NCBI GenBank assembly: GCA_031216915.1
Contig: CM062293.1
Location: forward strand, 151,102,285-151,166,284
Direction of reading: 5' to 3'
Origin: Pictodentalium vernedei
Taxonomy: Eukaryota > Mollusca > Scaphopoda > Dentaliida > Dentaliidae
DNA: 64,000 nucleotides
Shown: one piece after another, positions 34,283 through 45,000 of the stretch
Position numbering within the stretch: the first letter of the stretch is position 1
Layout: every line of letters begins with the position of its first letter
The notes under the pieces: generated by a model
What the model saw: only the letters and a program-made list of their open reading frames with translations
Told to the model about the DNA's origin: nothing
The model's database searches: none
Program-made: the position numbers and the translations under genes

Positions 34283-35285
34283 GGTGGCAAGGTGTTTACA
34301 CTCTGAATTCAGAAGTGTGAATCATCAATGAATGATGAAATCAATCGGCCAATCTATCATCAATGCTCAAAAGAATAAACTTCATAGGAGTAATTTATGC
34401 TTTATCTATTGTCACCAATGTTTTCATTACGATCAGAGGCTGTTTCAGAAACAATCAGTAGCTATTGTCAGCTCTTGTTTTACATCTTTGGAAGGGTAAT
34501 TAAAGAATTAGTTTGGATTAGGAAATGTTATTGCTACCAAACTTTATTGCTGCTGCGAGAACTCAATAATTGATCATGTTAAGTGTTGTGTTATATTCAG
34601 TTATATTACAACAGCCTGGGTCTACTCTTCTCAGTGGTCCAAAGCAAGAAACCTCAAGCTATACGCATCGTTTTTTAACGAAATATAAACCCCACCCAAG
34701 TTCACTGGGATGTTTTTAATAAGTCTTGGCCCACAAGTAGTAGGCTTACAGCAACACTGAACATTAGAAGACAGAAACACAGACATTAAATGTTTGTGGG
34801 GTTGGCCTATGCAACTGCACCCTCTGATGGCAAGATAGTAGGCCTATAACAGTCAGCTCTCTACCTCCATTGAATTTGTACTTAGTCCCCCCCCCCCCCC
34901 CAACCAACCAACCAGTCAGATGATATCTATACCCGACTGGTCTTCCACTGCATTTTTTTTTACCAAGAACATTTTTTTTTGGGGGGGGGGGGGGCGGGTA
35001 GGGGGGGGGGGCAGATTAACATTCTGCACCCGTCTTTTGGGTATTCTTTTTGTATTTTTGCCCTGCCAAGTTGAGTGGGAACATCGCCTTGTAAAACATG
35101 GATGCTTTGCCGAGTCACTGGGGCGAGTTCGCAATGGACCGGCTCGTTCTCTGCACACCTTGAAATCCAACATTACCCATTGAACGCTTATTTTTTTTTT
35201 TATTGAGAGATGTATATCATCCTTGGATTAAAGGGGATGTCGTTATTCGGAGTTGCTGTGCATCCCGCCCCCCAGGTCCCACTGC
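34283..35285. other. Non-coding stretch with G/C runs
   Basis: No gene. C run 34887-34901; G runs 34981-34994 and 35001-35011 after a T-rich tract. Confidence 0.4.
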
Positions 35286-35511
35286 CTAGTCTAACCACAG
35301 ACGTCTGGAGACCTGATTAATATCACATCACCCCCAACGTCACCTCTCTCTTATATATCCCCCCCCCCCCCCCCCACACACACACTTCCAAAGTAAATAA
35401 CACACAGATCTGTGTATTATATATTTCGAGGGGGTTGGGGGTGCATATAAGAATGAGGTGTTTTGAGGTAGGGGTGATTTAGAGCAGGTTTCCAGACGTC
35501 TGTGGTCTAAT
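35286..35511. repeat. Foldback element, about 226 bp
   Basis: Left arm TAACCACAGACGTCTGGAGA through ATCACATCACCCC; right arm GGGGTGATTTAGAGCAGG through CCAGACGTCTGTGGTCTAA. Arms are about 45 bp and diverged. A 17-base C run (35359-35375) lies in the loop. Confidence 0.7.
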
Positions 35512-36292
35512 ACCTCTGGCAATTTGGCCTGTTTAGTGGGTAACGAAACTACGTTGTTCTCAACCTGTTAAGTCGACGTCAGCTGTCCTTCATGCGAATA
35601 CCTGGAAACGCAACCAAATTGTGTCAAGTTCTTTTTCATTGCCCGGAATATGTCTACCACTGCAGAATAAAAAAAGGTGTGTATTTGAATGACTCTTTTT
35701 GAAAGGTTCTTCAACCTGTTACAAATGAGATTTTTTTTATTATTTCCATTTTTGGCGTAACTTCGCTAATAATAGTCGGATTGTAAAAATTCAAGGACGA
35801 AATCGCACTGAATTTTACTCAATATATTCGAAATGAAACGCATTTTTAAAATTTCCCTATGATATTAAAAATAGTATTTGCCCGACTGGTTGGAAAAATG
35901 TGCTAATTGGTATCCAAAAATTACGGGATCAAAGAAACACATCGACAAAAAGTAACGAGAAGGTCTTCACAAATATTCATGCGAGATCGAAACTGCCCTC
36001 AAAAGTCATTTTGTACGATATTTCGAAATAAATTTTAACGATTTTATTTTTATTTGTGTAGTTTGTGAGCGATGCACTTTTTTCCCCAATTATCAATGGC
36101 CGTTTTGCAGAGAAATGATGTTTGGAGGTCCTATTTTGGGTCGGAAGCATAACCTTGTCACAACACTGTGAAACACTTCGTGCTAATTATAACCGATAGT
36201 ATGTCTTATTGAAATCACGTGGTTGGGTTTTGATACCCCACCTCATAGAGCAGTTAGTGGGGAGTCGATTGGCAGTGTTTTACAGGGAGCGT
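35512..36292. other. Non-coding stretch
   Basis: No supported coding or repeat feature. Confidence 0.35.
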
Positions 36293-36480
36293 ACACGTAA
36301 TGAACCCTGCTTGTGTGTGGAGTTGGTATGTTGGGGAGCTGACAGTTGCTCGCCATTGCTTGGTGGTTCTCTCCGGGTACTCCGGCTTCCTCCACCCGTA
36401 AAACTGTCATGGTCATGGTTAGCCATTGTGCAGAAATATGTGACCTTAAAAACACCAATAAATAAATAAATAAATAAACA
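36293..36480 (+). mobile_element. SINE fragment, 5' truncated
   Basis: Matches the 3' body of the SINE at 45297 (GGTGGTTCTCTCCGGGTACT, CTCCACCCGTAAAACTGTCA, GCCATTGTGCAGAAATATGT) and ends AATAAATAAATAAATAAAC. The head is missing. Confidence 0.85.
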
Positions 36481-36501
36481 GAGTCCAAGAATGAGTCTAC
36501 A

Positions 36502-36751
36502 TTAACTGGCAGAGTGCGGAATTATTTACAGTCATCAAAATTTGTTCACATAACTTTGCCTTGTAACAATTTATGGGAGAGTGCAATAGGCACTCTCCCA
36601 TAAACTGTAACAAAGGCAAATCCAAACAGACTACATAATTTCACTTCAAAGGTGATTTGTAGAACATTCACTGAATATGAAGCCTTTAAGTTGTGGTACC
36701 GACACTTCAGAATAAAGCCCAAATATGGGCTTCCAGCACTCTACCAGTTAA
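36502..36751. mobile_element. TTAA miniature element, family M2 reference copy
   Basis: TTAACTGGCAGAGTGC and GCACTCTACCAGTTAA form the terminal inverted repeats, with TTAA at both ends. The central hairpin is CAATTTATGGGAGAGTGC with GCACTCTCCCATAAACTGT (36570-36610). No coding capacity. Confidence 0.85.
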
Positions 36752-36929
36752 GCAAGCCATCTCCATAGGCTACACTGACAAAAATAATCTCAGCATCATG
36801 CCTTTTCTTCAGTTGATCATCAAGTAAAATGTAGAGCTCCCCTATGAAGCCCCTTGATACAACCTATGTGGATTAATCTTAATTACACACCTCTAGAGGG
36901 TACTGAATACAAAATTTTTAATCCTTCAG

Positions 36930-38522
36930 CAAAATGGCCAATTCCGGCTCCCATAGAGAGCCCAAATATTAACCCAGGCTCTTGATTTGAAGATAGCTGA
37001 ATCTGACTTCCCTAGAGATGTTGTGTACCGAATATGAAAGCATTCTGACTGTTGAATCTGAAGAAGAGAAATTGTAAAGAAATTTCTTCGAATTGCACTA
37101 ACTTCAAATTTGGGCTACCATAGCGAGCCCAAATATTAACCTATGGATCCGATTTGAACAAACTTGAATCTGACCCCCCCTAGAGATGTTGTATACCAAA
37201 TGTGAAAGCATTCTGATGAGTGGATCTGAAGAAGAAGATTTTTGAAGAAATTCCCTCATATTATACTAAGTTAAATTTCATGTTCCCATATGGAGCCCAA
37301 ATATTAACCTAGGCACTCGAATTGAACAACCTGGAATCTGACCCCCCTAGAGATGTTGTATACCAAATATAAAAGCATTCCGACTGGTGGATCTGAAGAA
37401 AAAGATTTTTAAAGAAATTTCCTCATATTGCACTAAGTAAAAATTTGGGCTACCATAGTGAGCCCAAATATATACCTAGGGACCTGATTGGAACAAACTT
37501 GAATCTGAACCCCTTAGAGATGTTGCATACCAAATATCAAAGCATTCTGACTGGTGGATCTGAAGAAGAAGATTTTTTAAAATTACCCTCCATATTGAAC
37601 AAAGATAAAATTTGAGCCAAATATTAACCTAGGGACTTGGTTTGTACAATCTTGAATCTGACCCTCATAACAATGATGTACACCAAACATTAAAAGATTC
37701 TGACTGGTGGTTCTGAAGAAGAAGATTTTTAAAGAATATTCCCCATATTTCCCTATGTTAAAACTTCGGGCTCCTGTAGAGAGCCCAAATATGAACCAAT
37801 GAGCTTTATTTCAACAAACTTTTATCTGACCCCCCCCCCCCCCCCTCCCCATGAATGCTGTACACCAAATATCAAAAGATTCTGATGACATAACTGATGG
37901 CAATTTTTTTTTACCATTCAATTCTACTAGTCCTAAGGATACTTCATACCAAATAACAGCTCTCTGTTCTGTGTGGTTTGGGAAATATGGGCGTTTGAAA
38001 ATATTTCTATTTTTAGCTCCCAGGGTTCCCATGGGTATGTGAGAATTTTTTTTTTTGCATGGGTCAAGTACTTATGAACAAATAATACCACAAACCAAAT
38101 TTGGTTCATATCGGACCATCGGTTCAGAAAATAGAAATTTTGGGCAGGGCCAAAAATCTTACCCCTCCTATTACAAAGCCAAATATTACTTCACGAACTT
38201 CGTTTGAACAAACTTTATTCTACACCTCATATGGAAGCTCCATAGCAAATATCAAGTCATTGTACACACTGGTTCTTGAGAAGATTTTAAAAATATTTTG
38301 GAGCATTTTCCCCCACTCTCTCCCTATGGGGCTGGGTATGTTCAGTTGAACAAAAATGAAATGCCCCTTTGGGACCATCACTCACACAAACTTTCACTTG
38401 AATTGGCCCAGTGGCTTTGGAGGAGAAGACCAAAACATGGTGTTGATGGACGACAGAAGTCCTTTGGACGACGGACGGAGATCGATGAGATTAGCTCAGC
38501 TTGACTTTGTCAAGATGAGCAA
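36930..38522 (+). mobile_element. Tandem-array element, class T1, copy B
   Basis: Six units of about 155-175 bp (CCCAAATATTAACC near 36967, 37132, 37308, 37464, 37618, 37785), then the class tail from about 37890 (GGTCCTAAGGA in diverged form, TTTTGGGCAGGG, GACGACGGACGG), ending with a hairpin-like GCTCAGCTTGAC-TTTGTCAAGATGAGC. The usual start is not seen, so the copy is 5' truncated. A 16-base C run lies at 37830-37845. Confidence 0.7.
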
Positions 38523-38685
38523 AAAAACATTCGCCCACATGCAATTTTACAAAAAATAGCCTGAGAAACAGATCTACTTTGTTATGCCTTACTGAAGAAT
38601 GTTTTTGTAATTGTCGTCTACAAATCATGATCAGGTAACAGTTATATAACAATATCATTTCAACTGCATAAATACTGATACTAAC
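38523..38685. other. Possible intron or terminal coding extension
   Basis: Between exon 5's possible donor and the end of array element B. The open frame persists to 38491, but its composition (hydrophobic, irregular) does not continue the Cys-rich pattern. Confidence 0.3.
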
Positions 38686-39017
38686 CCGATATAAAGCATT
38701 GAGCCAGGAATTATTATTGCATGCTGTACAGACAGATCTGGACACACCATTTTTATCAACAATACACTTGCATTTCTGACATGATGATGGCTCTGCAGTC
38801 AAAAGTAACCTGTCGGAGAGAACATCTTGAAAAGTCTTCCTAGACACTTGACGTCCTGTTGTCATGTGTTGTATATCAAACACAGATCCTCTTGTGTTGA
38901 GAGCAGCACTGAAACACACTTCATATGGAATAATGACGTCCTTCAGACGTGCAGCATCACCTCTCAACTTCTTGTCATTTCTGTCTTTCGCAGTGTAAAC
39001 AGCATTCTTGTCTAAAC
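38686..39017 (-). CDS. Exon 5: post-vWA and Cys-rich tail
   Basis: The acceptor AATCAG precedes 39017. With one carried base the exon gives 111 codons. It starts GLDKNAVYTAKDRNDKK and contains DVIIPYEVCFSAALNTRG, a plausible late part of a vWA-like or adjoining domain. It ends with a cysteine group (SSCQKCKCIVDKNG, CTACNNN). GTTAGT at 38685 is a possible donor. If it is not used, translation runs to a stop at 38491 through sequence that looks intronic. No further exon could be identified to the left. Confidence 0.65.
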
Positions 39018-42000
39018 CTGATTAATTAAATAAATATGGAATAAGCACTTTAGTTTTCCTTAAACTGGTTGAGTGCTAGAAACCACTATTATAGCTCTAT
39101 TGCAAAGTGTTAGAAGCACATTTTAGTGGCTTGACGGTGGATACATTAGCTTACTGTTTGCTCAGCAGTAGAAGTAAAAAGGTTTATATACAATTCTATG
39201 GCTACAATTTATTGGAGAGTGCCTGTGGGCAGTCTCCAATAAATTATAACAAAACAATTATTTATGAACAAACTCTTGCTAAACTAAGACTACTCTTGCT
39301 GGCAGCATGGTATCCTTAATACCTGTGTTTCAAATCAAATGTGAAAAATAATTTTGCATTCAACCAGTAAAGGCTTCTGCAAAATTTCTAATAAGATTAG
39401 TTTGATAGCCATGACTTGATAAAAATAATTTAAAACTAGAGGCTCTAAAGAGCCTGTAATCGCTCACCTCGAACTACATACAAAAATGTGATTTCCCATA
39501 GGCTTTCCATGGTAACTAAGAGCTGCAATTGTGGTCATGTTTGCAACATTACATGAGGATCATTGGTAGAAGGTGTGCCAGTCCTCAATCATGTGAAGTT
39601 TCCAAACATTTGACTTTGTAGTTTCAGAGGGGAAGATTTTTACAAAATCCATTAGTCAGAATCAGAGAATGTCTTTGGTGGCCATATTTTCCAACCAATG
39701 GGAACAAAAAGAGGATTGTTTGAAGAGGGCCTCCTATGGACCATTCCTGCAATGCTTGGTTCACGTCGGCTCAGTAGTTCCAGAGAAGAAGGTGAAAATG
39801 TGATTTCCCATAGAGTTTCTATAGTAACTATAAGCTGCAACTGTGGCCATGGTTGCAACACGATCAACATTAAATGAGGATCATTGGTAGAGGGTGCCCC
39901 AGTCATCAACCATGCAAAGTTTCAAAACATTTGGCCTTGTTGTTTCAGAGACGATTTTTCAATATCCAACAATCAGAATCAAAAATGCTTCTGGCAGCCA
40001 TGATTTTCAATGCACGGTAACAAAAATGAGGAGCAATTGTAGAAGACCTCCCATAGTATGATAGACTATCCCTGCCAGGTTTGGTTCACTTCGGCTCAGA
40101 AGTTCCAGAGAAGAAAATGAAAATGTGATTTTCCATAGGGTTTCTACAGTAACTATAAGCTGCAATTGTGGCCATGTTTATAACCCAATCAACATTAAAT
40201 GAGGATCGTTCGTAGAGGGGGTCCCAGTCATCAACCATGCAAAGTTTCAAAACATTTGGCCCTGTGGTTTCAGAAGAGAAGATCTTTCAAAATCCACCAA
40301 TCAGAATCAAAGAATGCTTCTGGCGGCCATGTTTTCAAATGCATGGGAACAAAATGAGGATCGTTTGTAGAGGAGCTCCCATAGACTATCCCTGCCAGGT
40401 TTGTTTTCATGTCAGCTCAGTAGTTCCAGAGAAGAAGATGAAAATGTGATTTCCCATAGGGTTTCAATAGTAACTATAAGGTGCATTTGTGGCTATGCTT
40501 ACAACCCGATCAACATTAAATGAGGATTGTTTGTAGAGGAGGTACCAGTCAACATTTATGTGAAGTATCAAAACATTTGGCCTGGCAGTTTGAGAGGAGA
40601 AGATTTTGGAAAATCCACAATCGGAATCAAAGAATGCCTCTGGTGGCCATGTTTTTTAACCCACAGGAACAAAATCAGAATCATTTGTAGAGGACCTCCC
40701 ATAGACTATCCCTGCCAGGTTTGTTTTCATGTCGCCTCAGTAGTTCCAGAGAAGAAGATGAAAATGTGATTTCCCATAGGGTTTCAATAGTAACTGTAAG
40801 CTGCAATTGCGGCCATGTTTGTAACCCGATCAACATTAAATGAGGATCGTTGATAGAGGGGGTTCCAGTCATCATTTATATGAAGTTTCAAAACATTTGG
40901 CCTGGCAGTTTCAGAGGAGAAGATTTTGGAAAATCCACCAACCAGAATCAAAGAATGGCCCTGGAAGCCATGTTTTTCATCCAACACGATCAAAATGAGG
41001 ATCGTTTGTAAAGGACCTCCCATAGACCATTCCTGCCAAGTTTGGTTCACACCAGCTCAGTGGTTACAGAGAAGAAGATGAAAATATGAAAAGTTTACGG
41101 ACACCGGACAACGGACGCCAAGTGATGAGAAAATCTCACATGGCCTTTTTGGCCAGGTGAGCTAAAAATGGATAAGCAAACTATCCTGAAAATATTGCAT
41201 TCAACATAGAATGATTTTGGCTCTCCATTGTGTTCTCTTCTACAATCCCTATCGAGAGAGATAGCCCAGTGGAGAAATGACCCAAATGCTAGTTCCGAAG
41301 TTCAGAATTACTCATATTGCTCTTTAAACTACAGAAAGAACATTTGGTAGTAAATATCAGTTGTCCAAGTCCATGAAAAGTCAAACCAATGTGTCTACAT
41401 CAAGATGTTCTATCCAGTCTACATGAGCTCTTCACAAGTTCCATGAAACATTATTTTTTTGTTGAATTTGTTATCTAACAAAATCCTCCTAGTATTTGAG
41501 TATCATTTTATAGCTTCAGGTAAGATGCCCATATATCAAAAAAACTCAAGTTCTGATGCAAGATTCCTGACGTAAGTTCAACTCTGGACTCGGCAGAGAT
41601 TTTAACTTGACTAAAAATTATCTGGATTCAATGTTTATGTCACATTCATGATTTTGTTTCTAATAAAAGTCGATATTTCCTTGGTTTAATTTGACTTTTC
41701 ACCTTCTGAAATAGTAAGTATAAATTTTGGCATTACAAAAATTCATTCAACTGCTACCTGTGAATTTCCAGCTTCTGAAGAAATCTGAATGCACCCTGTC
41801 CACTTGACCATTGGGTTCTACAATCTACAGTTGGAAAACGTCTCCCGAGTGAAACAAAGCACTATCTGCAATGCTTTAGTATTGCAGATGGCACCTTGTT
41901 GCCCTCACAGGATCAGAATGTCCCATGAAATGTGGTGCAAAATTCACTTAATGTTTGTTATAAATTGTCCCAGCTACCGATAAAATGCCACAAAATCTAC

Positions 42001-45000
42001 TACCTGCCATAAGGCATGAAAATTAGTAGTTTGAGGCTTAAAATGTCAACCACTGAATATTTGGCTGGTATTTGGGGGGGGGGGGGGGGAGGGGAGCAGA
42101 GGGGGGGGGGGGGAGACTCCTGTGATCATTTTCCTGTAGCTGCTGGACCAAGGGCAAAGACTGGTGGTCTGGGAGTTGAGAGTTTGGTGGGGCTTTATAT
42201 GATTTTTCAGAAACCTTAACCCTTTACCCAACGTAATGGCCAAAACCGACCAGCGCTATTCACAAAATTCACCATTCAATTTTTATTACTTTTTCATTTT
42301 TATCACAAAAACATAGCTTATGACCCTCATTGGAACGAGCTCAACAAGCTCATTCCAATGAGGGTCATAAGCTATGTTTTTGAAGCAAAAAATCACAAAA
42401 ATTAGTACTTCAAGAATTTTATTTGCAAGTGTCGTCTACTTTTTGTGTTAGGTAAAGGGTTAAATATCCAATGGATATTGAAGTTAAAAATTAAAGAATT
42501 TTCATAGGATTTTCTAAGGTAGAAGGTTTGCCCAAACAATGCACAATTACAGTTCCAGTGAATATATTTCTAACTGAACTACATCACTTTGTAAAGAAAC
42601 CATGCCAATATTTCCCAACACAATCTAATGAGAATTCATTTCAACCCCCCAAAACATAAATATCTCCTGAGAGTCAGCAATTATTGTAACCTTGCAATGA
42701 CATGATGATGAGCAAGCTATAAGATGATGCCATTCAGGTTAATTATTTAGTGGCAAAATTTTGGCCATTCAGGTAAATTATTTAGTGATAATATGTTGGA
42801 GAGTGCTTAGACAGTTTCTAACAAAACTGTAACAAAACACTTTTTGAACAACATTCAGCCAACTTGCAATGCCATTGCTGAAAGAATGATATTCTCAGGA
42901 AAAATATGAATGTCTTAAATTACAATTCGGTTTCAATTTAGGAGTGTATCAGACAGGGTAGCACAGTGCTTCATCTCTGTAGTGAGCTATCACACTCGTA
43001 CCCCTATGGCACTCCATATTTGTAATTGAGGAAGGCTTTGCATTGTGAAAAAAGTTAGGCACCTTCCATCAGGCCCCCAAGAATGGACTTTTTTTTCTGG
43101 AGCTAGTGATAGACCCCGAAAAAAATGTTTGGGGCTGATCTCGGGGCCCATCAGCTCAAGCCCTGACAAAATGCAAGACCTGTTGAGGTACACTATTTCC
43201 TATTTTCTTAAAAGAACATGCTGAAGGATATATCAAATAATTTCTATGCCACACATCAGGCCCACCTGGTGCAATGCTTTGTACCCATTCATGAATTTCA
43301 ACATCCTGGCTACCTGGGCTCAGAGTGCATGCAGGCCTGAGGTGTGACCCTGAATTTTATTTCCTTTTTATTACTGTGCTTTGTGCTATAACAGCTACTG
43401 ACACAAAAGCTAATCAGTCAATGTAATAGTATTGATATTAGATGTATAAAATACATTCTTTGGAAGAAAATGATGTATACTTTCCAAAATCACTTGCCTT
43501 GAACAGCTGCAGTAACAATTTTAGCTTTTCATTCACATAGATTGACAAAATTCAATGGACCTCTCTAATAAACTGTAACAAAACAAACCATAAGAGCAAA
43601 ATGATTCTGCTTTCAGCTGTATGTGCAGGACATCTACAGAATATGAAGCCTTTTAGTTGTGATGCCAGTATTTCCAGTCAAGCCCATGTATGGGATTCTA
43701 GCACCCAACCAGTTAAAGAACCCTATCAATCTTTCAGCTCCTACACAGGGAAAAAACCTTTGTCAAAAGCCATTTTCAAGTACATTCAAGACCTTTATAA
43801 TTGGAAATTTAAAATTATTTCTGTATTTATAATACCTATCACTGGACCAGACCAGTTTATATTCTATTCGAGAGAATTCAGGCCAACTAAATTCTGAACC
43901 CCTCAAACTCACAAAATTAAGTCAAAATAACAAAATTAAAGAGTCTTGTATGGTTCGCCAAACCTGATGTATGCAGTACTCTGCACATGTCCAGAGATCC
44001 AGGAAGTGTTCCCCACACCTGCCAATAATCACCCTTTTGTAGAGGGAGATCATGGTTTTGCATGCCGAAGGTGTGCAGGGACAGTGTGGGGCAAGCCCCT
44101 TTCGACCCTCTTTAATGGTTGAATAAAGTTTCTCACAACATGTCTGGGCACGTCAAAGGAGGAGAATGGAGGGTACTCAGCAGATGTCCGGGATCTTGGT
44201 GTTCTTAGTTGTTAGGATGTTTCATGATGTTCTTTAATATTCTTTGATGATATCCCTCAGGTGAGAACCAGTGTGAGAGGGGATCCTCTCAACAAAGGTG
44301 CTACCTCTCCCCAAGGGTGAAGTGTCGATATTTTCAGACAAGTATAATCGGGCACTTGTAAAGTAATCTTGTTGTGGTGGATTACTTTACTACACACTTT
44401 TATAGTGCCTGCTAAGTGTTTATATACAGGCAGGTGAAGAGGAGATGGAGGAGGGTGATGTGTCTGTAGTGCAGGAAGTTGTCTCTGACAATGCACCTTC
44501 CATGCCTCCAACTCTTACTCCTCCAGCTTATTCTAACTAGAGCCCCAACCATGAGGTGAGCACCACGGAATCTGTGGAAGCATTCATGTGATAGGAGGTC
44601 ATTGATGAGGGGCTACGAATAGAGCTAGAGCAGTTTTGCCAGACCTTAACACACAGAGGGAGGAGCTGGATAGGGTCAGATACTGGCTGCTTTTCGATAT
44701 GCAGAAATATGAAATGAAGACAAACCACAAGGGTCCACTTAGGCAACCACCAGACTTATCAAAAGCAACCAGGACCCAACCTTATGAAACAAAATAATCA
44801 GCAGGCACTCCTCCTACAACACCAACTACACCATCATCACCAATGGCAACAGTCTCCCTGTCTCAACCTCCACCTCCAAAGAAGAATCGACGGAGACACA
44901 AGCACCATTGAGTACCTCAACATTTTTGCTCCTTTGCAATTCCCAGACATGACAGGAAAAATTACACAACTAAAAAACGTGGAAAGGGGCTTGCCCCAAA

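Noticed and set aside
36930..37960. Regularly spaced repeats that might suggest a CRISPR array
   Set aside because: Units are about 160 bp, diverged and contiguous with no short direct repeats and unique spacers; the context is eukaryotic.
39652..41050. Several minus-strand open frames with similar sequence
   Set aside because: They are repeats of one 320 bp tandem unit read in the same frame, not a gene family.
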